Assembly: GCA_037043455.1 (NCBI GenBank)
Contig: JAWPHD010005078.1
Coordinates: 107,426-171,425, forward strand
Reading direction: 5' to 3'
Source of the DNA: Cyrtodaria siliqua
Taxonomy: Eukaryota > Mollusca > Bivalvia > Adapedonta > Hiatellidae
DNA length: 64,000 nt
Shown here: positions 1-12,380 of the stretch, one piece after another
Layout: the number at the start of each line of letters is the position of its first letter
How positions within the stretch are numbered: the stretch's first letter is position 1
The notes under the pieces: model-generated
The model's input: the letters and a program-made list of their open reading frames with translations, nothing else
Told to the model about the DNA's origin: nothing
Database searches by the model: none
Position numbers and translations under genes: made by a program

Positions 1-327
1 TATACGTCTACTTCATTGGTACAGAGGATGTGAAGAACCGCCGTGTGAGGTTTAAGTATATAGTTTATTTATCACCTGTTGTATTTGTCTGCAGGTTTTG
101 ATGGTACGGTATACGACTACTTCACTGGTACAGAGGATGTGAAGAACCGCCGTATGAGGTTTAAGTATATAGTTTATTTGTCACATGTTGTATTTGTCTG
201 CAGCTATCGATGGTACGGTATATGACTACTTCACTGGTATAGAGGATGTGAAGAACCGCCGTATGAAGTTTAAGTATATAGTTTATTTATCACATGTTGT
301 ATTTGTCTGCAGCTTTTGATGGTACGG
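1..327 (+). repeat. 109-bp tandem repeat made of a TRNT1 splice acceptor plus exon start
   Basis: The same block begins at 1, 110, 219 and 328, a period of exactly 109 bp. Each unit holds intronic sequence, a pyrimidine-rich acceptor ending TTTGTCTGCAG, and about the first 70 bases of the TRNT1 exon that is intact only in the last copy (313-439). In the three upstream copies the exon stops after GTGAGGTTT or ATGAGGTTT and runs straight into AAGTATATAG, so they lack the real 3' half and donor. The array may extend left of the window. The copies differ by a few substitutions, so it is a young duplication. Confidence 0.93.
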
Positions 328-439
328 TATACGACTACTTCACCGGTATAGAGGATGTGAAGAACCGCCGTGTGAGGTTTGTTGGCAATCCCGCAGACAG
401 GATACAGGAGGACTACCTCAGGATACTCAGATATTTTAG
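313..439 (+). CDS. TRNT1: TRNT1 exon with motif D (EDxxR)
   Basis: 127 bases, with acceptor TTTGTCTGCAG before 313 and donor AG|GTAACT after 439. It encodes [19 protein letters not shown], then [20 protein letters not shown] and YFR. The exon starts two bases into the frame (CT) and ends with two bases (AG) of an Arg codon. It is the only one of four tandem copies that keeps its 3' half. Confidence 0.93.
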
Positions 440-3400
440 GTAACTTACATTTTCCACGGCTCTGGAAATATTTGAAAATCCACTTGCCGAGGGCTAAATG
501 AGTTAGATCCAACTAGACTTGTACTTATACCTGGATATTATCTCACATAGAGCTGTTCTGGCTCAAGCAGATTGTTTGAATGGTGTTTTACGTCATTATT
601 AGCACATTTTAGGCCCTTTATGAAGGTCAAATTTTAACTCAACTTCGTGCTCAAGGGTGAGCTATTGTGACCACTCTTCGTCCGTCGTCCGTCTATCATC
701 AACTTTTAGCTTGTTTACCCGATTATTATTATTATTATTTGAATGATTATTATTATCATTGTTATTTTATATTTTTTTAAACGCCGCGTTACTTAGCAGG
801 AAGCATTGGTATGATGTCTATATTGTGGGTTTTTTTCGGGTTGTTGATTTTTGACGGAGTTATGGCCTCTTGACATGTTTTACTTTAAATTTTTTGTCAG
901 CGCTACTCTTCATAAACGCCTTGTTGGATTTCAACGAAACTTGGCACGAAGCATCGATAACATGTCTAGTTATGCATTTGCGTTGATTTTTGAAGGAGTT
1001 ATGGCCCTTTGACATTTTTACTACTCCTAAGCGCCTTGTTGAATTTCTACGAAATTTGCCAGGAAGCATCAGTATGATGTCTAGTTGTGCATATAAGTTC
1101 GAAAACCAGCTAGATCTTGTTAGTAACTACAGAGTTATGACTCTTGATTTATTAAAAAGCTGTATTGTATTTTCCTTTATTAAATCTGTAGCTACTTCAT
1201 TTTTTATCTGATCTTTACCAAATTTGTTTAGAATGTTAATATCAATAAAAGCTTAAACAAGATTCATATTCATCCACATATCCATATACACCCCAACCCA
1301 AGTAGAGCTGTTCTGCAAATGTGCTTCACTTCAAAGGGTCATTAACATTTTCAATTTCACAGTTATTGCATTTAAGGGTGGCCACTGCTGAGGTTTTGGA
1401 TTTTTGCACTTCCGGAAATTTACATTTGTTATATTTCAAAAATTATAATAAAACTGGAAAAAATAATTATGCAGTAACAAACTAATGCCCAATAGGGATA
1501 TTTTAGTGCAATATTTTGACCTCACATTTTGTGCCCAAAATTGACAATTTTTAACATAAGCCGAAATGGGGGGTAGGGGTACAAAAGATGGTGTTTCTCA
1601 AAAACCGTTTAAGATATTCACTTAATTTAAACTTTATTACAAAGACATGTGTTAGGATATACAGAGACAGCAATAAAAAGTATTGTTCCTATTATTTGTT
1701 ACAGACCTATGCCGTTATATGTCAGAGCTCGTCGAAATCTAAAAAAGCACATTTTTTTCTCAGTTTTTATTGAATATCTTTCTCATATGCACACTGACCC
1801 CCAATTTTTATTTTTTCATTCTAAAACTCAGGGCTTGTATATATTGTAGACAAAATATCTCAAAAAGTTTACTGTTCCTTTATCATGAAAAATTGATTGA
1901 TCACAAATTTAAAAATGCAATTTATAGTAAACTGGTCGGGGTAATGATAAGGGATGTAATAATTTTTCAGGTAAAAATACCACAACCCTTAATTTTTCGT
2001 CCTAAAGTATGAACTATTACATTAAAAAAGACGGAAAATCGATACCTGTTCTGCAAACCACACTACACACATATAAGTTGCCATACACAATTTGCAGCTG
2101 ATTCAGAATTTAGAGAGTGTATTACTAAAGATTAATTTTACGAAAAAGTTAATTCACCGACCCATCAATATTTTTCCAAAAACTAACTAGTAATATGTTA
2201 GTCTTCATAAACAACAGGGAAATTAAAAATTCTTACTGTTCTGATATTCACCAGAGGGCACCCTTAAGTTCATTTTGCATGATTTAAATACATTAGAGCT
2301 TTCAAACTTGGATCTAAGTTTTATATTGGATAGTACATCTCATTCATTTGCAAATAACTCAGTTTTATGTTTTTGTCTTCATTCCTCTTGTCATTAAGTG
2401 GCTTTAATATGCCATTATCTTATTTGCAAATTCACCAGATAACTTAAAAAAAAAATTACTTCTATTGTACGACTACTGCGAAAGGTGGAAACTTTGAGTT
2501 AACACGGATAAAACAACAGTAATAATATTCAGAAAAGGTGGGATTTTACCAAGAAATTTAAACTTTCATTACGATGGTAAACCCATAGATCATCACGTTA
2601 TCGTATGTTAATTCCGTTAGCTAAGCCAATTTAAGGGAAACAACTCATTTGAGGAACTACTTTCAAGGGAAGTCACTCGTCCCACGACGTTAAGTGAGCG
2701 AGATGCTGCGATTGAGCACGCACCTGTTGGCTCGAGTATTTTATCGAATAGACATGTACTTATTATTAGCCATATTTGAGGAAGAATTATTGCTTGACAA
2801 TTTAAATATATTTACCACCGCTTTCGGTGCCTATTTATGAACTCACTAGTTATATTATTTGCCATAAACTGTTTTTCAACGCTCGAAGATTCGTTTCTTT
2901 GTCACGTGTACTAGTCTCATTTATTTGACGTCTTTGGTAGCGCATAAAATACACGTCTACGAACGGCAAGAGGATTTTTGATATGTGCCATCCTCCGTCT
3001 AACGTTAGGGTGCATCTATAAACGTCCGTATGTAAAAAAAAAAAAAAAGCACCAAAGACGTCAAATAAATGAGACTACCATCAAACTACGACAAGGATTT
3101 GTTCAAAGATTCACTGCAGTGCCTTTTAAATGTGAATCCTTTTTTAAAAGACAAGCTAAAAGTCTGTCGATTCTAGATTGACAGCAGCAACAGGTGTGCA
3201 CACCAGATGTCGTGCTTGTCGATTCTAGATTGACAGCAGCAACAGGTGTGCACACCAGATGTCGTGCGTTCAATCAAGGCCTGGTAATACTGAATACTTT
3301 ATAAAAATGATAGTAGCTCCTTTGCTTCAAATGCTCTGCATATAAAGAGAATTTCCAGTTGTTGTTTTTTGTTTGTATGGTGTTTTACGTCATTTTCAAC

Positions 3401-6400
3401 ACGTAAGGTTATTTATGACGGTCAATTTTTTTGTGGTGGAGGCAGACCACCCACTTTTCCTGGGTAGAACCAGTACTGTTCACCTCCCGCCATCAGTAAG
3501 AATCGACACTTCCTCACTTATAAGTCGAGTTCCCAGTAGGATTCGAACCCGCAGCGGTGAGAGAGAGAATTTCTAGGACTGGTCAGCCCAGTTTTGGTAT
3601 AATGTGACTGGATGGGGCTTCATGTAATTTTCTACGGTATGGAGTTCCAATGTTACAGCACTATAAAGCTCACGACTAGAAGTAAGAAACCGTCCTGATC
3701 TGATAACATCATTATGTTATTTAGAGACGCACAAGAGAGCAGGGTCAAATCACGCGTACCATTTTACATTCAAATGTTTTTTATGGTTCTTAATGGAGGA
3801 TAGACTACACTTCTTTACGTAAAATAAGTCCCGTGAAGTGGCAAAGGAAGGGTATCTTTCGCAAGATATTTATAATAACCCGTAGAACTATCACTACATG
3901 ATGAATACCATTTACTGTTTTAATTTCTATATAACATGTATCTTGAACGCAATGCCTATGTACACATACATGTATAGATGCAGTCTTCGATTTAAATTTT
4001 CAAAGTCATTAGCCTAAATTCTTATATACTCACTGAAGACGAGAATTTTTATTTAGCCCGACTACATAAATTTCCGAATTTTCACTTGTCTGAATGACAG
4101 TTTACTAGCCTCGGGCTTTGGGCAAGTGGGTTAATTTGAATTGAATTGAATGTTGTTTAACGGCTCATCAACACAGTATAGGTTATTTAGAGCCGCCCCA
4201 GAGAGAGGGGAAGGATACATAGAAATCCGGGAACCTGCCCTACTCTTATTAATGAATAGATTCCTACGGTTCTTTACATGCTAGGAGGGAAGACCGATAC
4301 ACGGGACCGCCCGGTTTACGTCCCCATCCGACGGACGAGGCTAAGGGAAGCCAAGGGTTAATTTGAAGACTATAGATGTAAGAAGTTTTAATTCATTCTG
4401 TCAACTCATACACAAAACAATTAGTGGGGGCACAACTAAGTCATACTGAGTTCCAGAAAACATGTTAAAGTTCAATGAATTGTGCAATGCAGTGTCTGAG
4501 AAACAAGCTTTTATGAAATGCAAGTGTGAAAATATTGAACGACACAACAAAGTGTAACCTATACGGCCCCCATCCCCCATAAACAGACATGTCAATATCA
4601 CGGGATCCTGGGCAACAGGTTGGATAATTCGATACTGACTGAACATGCCATTACAACTCATTTTCACAATAATAAACATATACACTATATACTAGTAATT
4701 AAAAAGAACTACAAACAAATAATCCACTGAACATGATTTTATTTGTATCCATTATTAATGTTAATATAAGCTACATGTGTTACTATGTTATTTTTCTGAA
4801 ACAGCATGTATCATAAAGGGACAAACGGCAATCTTGATTTTTAAACATGTACATGCAGTGGTATGTGTCGTCTACACTTTTGGAATATATATGAAAATCA
4901 TGGTTTAAAATATATTTTTGAGAACTACTAATCTAGTCCAGTATTTGAAACACTAATATTAATTGAATTGAATTGGGTTTTAAGGCGCACCAACACGTTA
5001 AAACCTTTAAGGTTATGATGCCTAACAGGAATGAACATGCCAGGCTCATCCTCCATTTACATCAAGATAAAATATGGAGAATGGGCCTAGAACCTTCTTA
5101 ACTGCAGAGTTGCTGCAAATTTTATAGTAGACACTCCATTTGTGATGGAGCCACATTACCATATGCGGTGACCGTGTCACGAGTCCTACTCCGCTGCATG
5201 TGACACTGTGTTTGTGAGATTGCAGTGGTTGTATTCTTAAAGAATAAAAATATTTATATAGTCCAGTTTCCTCATATAAAATTAATATTCTTGATTTACT
5301 ACTGAGCATGCTACAGCTTTAAAGTGGAGATTTTATTGCATAACAATATTTCTTACAAATGGCAGGAGGTATACAGTACTGGTTCTAAATGGCAGGAGGT
5401 ATACAGTACTGGTTCTAAATGGCAGGAGGTATACAGTACTGATTTTACCCAGGAATAATGGGGCGGTCTGCCAGTCTACGCGAAAACATTTTCAAGTCCA
5501 CATGACATTCGGTTAAAAGTCAAGATAAAACGCCATAAAATGCTTGGTCAATTGTACACAGACAAGGCCATCCTTAAAAAAAGGTTGATTTACTTTGCTA
5601 TTTTATGTACATTTTTTTTTTTAGGATCGCGCCGCAAAGCACATCAAAAACCATACTGGGTCCCACAAAATAAACCATCCAAAAATAGGCGTGCATTCAC
5701 AGTGTTATTTAGCAGCTTGCATTTACGAATAAACGTTCGTTCTCTTTTAATTTTACTGTAAAGTGTTCTGATGACATATAGACTGACTTGTAATTAATGA
5801 ACTAAAGGCAGAAAAAGATTATACATGTGCAATAATTCATAGAAAAATAAGAATATGAAAAGGAAATCAAATGTTAGAAACTTAATATTGAAAGTGATCT
5901 TTCTTCTTCAGTTCAATGCGACAAATTCGTGTGACCTCTCATGTCAGTACGAAAGCAGAAATGCATATTTAAATCGTCCAAAAAATGTGTAAATTCAAAC
6001 TGACCAATTTTAATCAAGGAAACACTTATCAACAAATATGGCTTGAATTGAATGATGTTTAACGGCTCATCAACACAGTATAGGTTATTTAGAGCCGCCC
6101 CAGAGAGAGGGGAAGGATACATAGGAATCCGGGAACCTGCCCTAAACACGGCTTTAAATTACAAGCAATAAAACGTTATTTATTTTATGTTTTAGATTAT
6201 AAAAATGGCCTGACACTTGGGCTGACTAAGGGGTATTTTCCGCCATGTCCGATGGACAGAAGTTTTTTGCTGAGACTGGGCTGTCGCTACCAAAAGCCTT
6301 AATTATTTATTTTTAAACATAGACTCATAAACGGCCTAACATGTGCTAAAATGACACAAAACCCACAGTTCCAACAATCCACTGAATAACGAAAAATATT

Positions 6401-9400
6401 TAATGATTGCACTATGTTCCTTTAAGATATATTTTTTTTACTTTAATATAATATGAATTTATGTTCAATATATTATGCTTTAATTATGGACTTTAAATCT
6501 GCTTTCATATCATTAAATACAATTTAATAATACATTGCAAGAATGCAAAAACAATTTCCTTTAAACTATTCCCATTTTGATTTGCAAATATAAAAGTTAC
6601 ATACTGTACATGTAGAACAAGAAGCACCGCCCGTCTGTGCAGACACTCAACTTTCGAGGCCTTGTCTATTTATTGGGAAACTCAGATGAAAGGCATAATT
6701 CTACTTAATTGCTGAACAGAATTATGGGACTTGTATCTGAGTTCTTCAAATGAAAATGTAGTGTCATTGAATTTTTTCAGGGGATTTTAGGATATAATGA
6801 AAACATTTAATTTAAAAGACTAAGTTGACATTATTCATAATTTTTCATTGCAGAGATGTTGAGATTTTATCTTATTTTCAGTAGGTGATCAAATTTGTGT
6901 TACTTGGTTTTTATCCTTAGGTTCTATAGTAAAATAAAAATATTTGACCAAGTAAAAAGATGATAATTTTCAAGGTTTTGATTTTGAAAGATATGTATGT
7001 TGAATCAGTTTGCATGAATGTGCATGAAATATGCAGGGTTTTGAAAGAATCACATTGTAGATACCTTAATTTTAAAAGTAAACTTGGTTGAACATCAAGG
7101 ATAAAGACCGAGTTTATCACCTACCAGACCTACCTAATTACCTACCAGAATGAATTAGGTAGATCTTATTTCTGGTCACTGATTGGTCAGTTTTATTGAT
7201 GATGCTCTATCAAAATTATGAATAAACAAAACTTTTACCAATTGTGTGTACATGTATGTATAAAAGGGGCCATAATTTTGTTAAAATAAAAGCAAGAGGT
7301 CTAGATCCTGGCTCTATGATGTTGTCTAATGATGCCTAATACAGAGTACGTGTTTAAAAAATTATATAAAATAGTTTTCGAGATAAAAGCTTACATACAA
7401 AACTTTAACCAAATTGTCCAAGTATAAACTCATAAAAGGGGCCATAACATTAAAATAAAAGCATGAGTTATAGAACCTGTCTCTATGATGTCGTTAGTTA
7501 GACAACATCATATACATGTATAAAGTTTCAATCCATTATGTAAAGTAGTTTCGGAGATCAGGGCTTTTTCAGGGTTTTTTGGGAAAAAGGCCCCTGCCCA
7601 AATTGGGAATTTCTTTTTACGCGGTAAATAGTCAAATTTGGGGAAAACAAATATCGACAAATCAAACCAATTGGGAAATTTCAACATTTATTATTCTGCT
7701 TTACAGCTTAATTTGTCTTGCTTTGCTGTCTCTGAAAGAATTACAGAGCTCTTCAAGAGTTTGTTCAGACAGCTCTACAGGCCCTTCAATACAAATTCTC
7801 ATCAAATTTGAGAGTTTGGCCTGGCCAAGGGAGCTTCTCAGAGAAGGGCTATCATTACAAATCTGATCTACTGTATCAACGTTTGTAGGTTCATTACAAT
7901 TCACTGTGTCTGTCGGTGATGTATCAGTAGATGTATGGCCATCATCACCTATCTGGGCCTCAGACACTTGGTCAGATTCCGCCGGGCAAGAACTTTCAGG
8001 GGCATTTGAAATGTTAGATGTTTTGTTCCACAGAGATTTAAGTGATGGGGTACCCTTGGCATATTTTTTTCTAGGTCTCTTCGCGTAATATTTACTATTA
8101 TGCGACATTTTTCGTCAATAACATCACGTGACGAGTTTTCGCGGTGCCCAGTATAAAAGCCGGTACTGCAAATCTGGTACCGTACGTACCGTTTTTGCTT
8201 CATAATTCCTTCCCATTTTATACGCAGTCAAACTATTATGGCGAAAATACTGGTTTATGAAATAAAAATTAATTTCTGTTTATTTTCAAACCATATATTG
8301 ACCATAATATAAGTAATCGGGAATGGCGCCGCGATGCATCTTCAACTTGCGGTACGGTATAAAGACCGTTGTCCGTGTTTTTACACCGGTAATTACATAC
8401 ATAAATTCACGGAAATGTAGTTTTCACAGATCACAGATCAAAAGTAAACAAACGATTCGCGTAATTTGAAAAGTCTCTTGATTATATGGTTTTTCGTTTA
8501 TTCATTTGTTTCTATTTTATAAGCAAAAGGTATTTCTGTTGAAATGGGATTTTTTTCCGAGATTGGGAAATTTTTTCTTGAAATTGGGAAAAATGGTCGC
8601 TATTTGGCATTGGGAACGGGGCCGAATATCGGCCCCGTGAGACAGGCTGAAAAAGCCCTGGAGATGCAAGCTTACATACAAAACTTTAACCGACGCAGAC
8701 GACGATTATGACAAAGTGATGACAATTATAGCTTTCTTTTTCATAGAAAAAGTCAACAAACAACATCGTCACATCATGAACTTGGGGAGTGTTAAAAAGC
8801 ACCAAGATTGCGGTGTGTCCTTTTAACTTACATCATGTACATGTAAGATTTATAAAATACAACTAAATAAAACAGAAAAACATATCCGTAATTTTGTCTC
8901 CTAAATCATATTAAAAGGCCAAATCTCACTCCTAGATATCACAAAGGTGGTTTTAAAAACGTGACTAAGCTTTCATTTATATTAAAACTGACCAAGTTTG
9001 GTTGAGATACTAATGGAAGTGCTAGAGTGATGCCGACAAAAAAAATCTTACCATGATGCAAGCCCGAATTACCAATTTTCCTACAATTTATTTATAGAAT
9101 TTATGAAATATAACTATACACAAATCTGGTTCAAAATAGTCAGTTATAAGTAAACAGAATGAATGCAACAGATGGAAGTTAATTGGTTGGTTTGTTTTTT
9201 GTTTCTTTCACTCCGACGGAGGTGTGTTTTTCCTCTTGAATACTTTGAATCAACTTATTCGTAAAGAAATATATTTGCCTCCAAAGTTACCATAGTTAAT
9301 AAACTTGGTAATAACATGGTCCATAAAGTCCAATCCGTAAAACTGCCATGAGCCCGATAATTGTAAGAATGGTTTCGTTTCAGAATTAAGCATCCATTTT

Positions 9401-12348
9401 CATTGCTGCAGTAGAACTCAGGATCCTCATTACTCTAATACTCTTCATCTAGAACAATGAATTTCAATCACTTTTTCTTTGTTATATTGCAGTTTTAACT
9501 AATCCATTATGGTTTCTATGTGAAGAATCTCCTTCCAATTCAGGCCTCAATTTACTGGGTGATTTGAGCAAAGTAGTCATCTATCAACTCTATCAACTGA
9601 CTTTGCCTTCACCGCACTTCAAAGCAAATGTTCAAGTCGCCGTTATTTCCAGGGTTCCAGTTATCCATAATAATATCTGAATTATAAGTAGCTGGCATGT
9701 GAATGCATATATGAGTGTACATGCCGATTAAAATTTAGACCATACATATTATATAATAACTCCAATATTTGTCTCAGCCATTTCAGAACAGAGACTTTTT
9801 TGTTTGACTTTCTTGCTTATTTGGCTGGTCAACTTTGAACCGTATGTTTGAACACTTTGAATGCTATTAGACTGCTTTTATGCATAATGCTTGGTTTCTT
9901 TTTTAAATAAAAACTTTAACTCTGCTGAAGTGCTTACAGCCTCAGGCAGTGTTATTTTATTAAGTGTTTGATTCCTGGACCAGTTCCGCCTGCATGCTTA
10001 AGAAGTAAATCTGCGTTGAGGCTACCCTCTGTCTTCTCTAATAACTTGACAAGTCCAGACAGAACAACAATCACACGATAATGCCTTTGTCTCTGAAAGA
10101 GATGAAAGAAATATTTAAAGAAAATGTAGTGCCACAGCCAAACAAGCTCTGTTACTGAGAGTTCTGAAAAACCTGGAAAAAGGTGAAAGAATTATCAAAA
10201 TCGGATGATAAACAAAAAAGATTGACCATTTAAAGGTTAACTAAAGCGAATATGGGAGCCGCCATTTTTAGAACTATGACGTCATAGTTCCATATTACCA
10301 TATATGGAATATTGATAAATATCATTTAAAATGAAGAAAATCACTGCAAATGAACGAATTTTTTTACTGGTGATATAAAGCATTATTGCCATTAAGGCCT
10401 AAAAAAAAAACATGTGTGTTTCTGGTTTCACCCTGTCAAAAAGTTAGAGTAGGTAGGTAGGAAAAAGTTGTTTTTTTAGATATTTTTTTTATATTTATTG
10501 TTCGCATATAATAATATTATGCCATTTTTGTACTAAGGCAACTTTTAGATAACCTTTGCAATCCAGATTAGATGCTTAACAACTCTGGCTAATAAAATTA
10601 TCATTTGAATAAAAAAAAAAAACGCTAAAAATATTTAGGGTCGGCGGTGATAAAGTAGGGTCGGTCGGGAAACCGGAAACGCACGTTTTTTTATTAGGCC
10701 TAAGTATTACATATTTTTCATACAGTTTTTCCCTATAAATCAGTAAATTTTCATATTTATAAATATTCCATATATGGTCATTTAGAACCGTGATGTCATA
10801 GCTCTCAAAATGGCCACTCCCATATCCGTTTCAACAGAAAGTTCAAATGATCATATCTTCTTAGTTTATTATCCGATTTTGATTCTTTCACCTTTATTCA
10901 ATTTTTTCAGAACTCTCAATTATAAAGATGGTTTGGCTGAGGCGCTACATTCCCTTTAATTTATACAATTCATAATTTTGCATTACAGAGAGATTGAGAT
11001 TTTATTTTATTTTCAGTAGGTGATAAAATTTGTGTTACTCGGTTTTTATCCTTAGGTTCTATAGTAAAATAAAAATCTTTGGCAGAGTAAAAAGACGATA
11101 ATTTTCAAGATTTTGATCTTAAAAGATACATATATTGAATCAATTTGCATGAATGTGTATGAAATAGGCAGGGTTTTAAAAGAATCACACTGTAGATACC
11201 TTAATTTTAACAGTAAACTTGGTTGAACATCAAGGATAAAGACCAAGTTTATTACCTACCAGAATGTATTGGTTATGTCTTATTCCTGGACACTGATTGG
11301 TCAGTTTTTTTGATGATGCTCTATCAAAATTATGAATTATTCTTATTCTGCAGTAGTGTGTGTGTGTGCCTGTACCTAACCCCCTAGTTTTTAGGCTTCC
11401 AATTTAATACATTATATAAATTGAACATGAGTTTAACAGCTTTGGTCATATGGCGACTTTTCCAGCTTTCATTAATGGAGGAAGACCAAAGGTCAAAGGT
11501 GCCCCTCCAGTTACGGGCACCGCAGAAGAACCAATGATGTTCCGCAAGCCGGCTGGATATCTTCCTCACATAAAGATTCCTTGGCCCATGAGGGATCGAA
11601 CTTATACAGCAGTGTGGGGCAAATGATTTCAAGTCAAGAAACTACCCACTCGACCAAGGACGCCCCACTACTTACATGTCAGTTTCGACTTGACCCACTA
11701 GCCCAACGCCCGGGGCTAGTAAACTGTCATTCGGGCTACTGAATTTTTATTTAAGTAGTCGGCCTAAAGAAAAATGTATGGGTTTTCTTTGAGTATATAA
11801 AAATTCGGGCTAGTGACATAAATTAATTCAAAGACTGGATATGTACATGTAGCTGCAGCTCTAAAATGTTGACGATTAACCGTATACCCCGTTTAAAATG
11901 CTTTCAATCCCGTACTTCCTAAAGAAAATGAACTCATCAGTGCTATATATTAGGAGTTACCGTTTACAGCCTAGCATCAATTGTAAAGGGGAACATTAAA
12001 CAAATATATATATTGAAATCTTGAAGTCTCAAAATCGCATCAATTTTAAAGGGGAACATTAAAAAATACATTGTATATATATTGAAATCTTGAAGTCTCA
12101 AAATCACAAGGGCAAAAAAAAGTCACACATTTTAATACCGGGTATAATATATCCAACCGTTTTACCGTTCCTATGAAATTATTATTAAAATGTGTGACTT
12201 TTGTTTTCTACCTTGTGACTTTAATTTAACAATATACACCAGGAATTTTGAGAAAGTCGATTTTTGCAATTCATAATTATTAATTAATTACTTAGCAATA
12301 AAATGTAATACCCATTTTAATCTACTGCTGCATTTTCATTGATCGCCT

Positions 12349-12380
<32 letters not shown>

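Noticed and set aside
6625..6645. CACCGCCCGTC, the conserved 3' motif of small-subunit rRNA
   Set aside because: Only this short stretch matches; the second family copy at about 46520 has diverged there, and no other rRNA sequence surrounds it.
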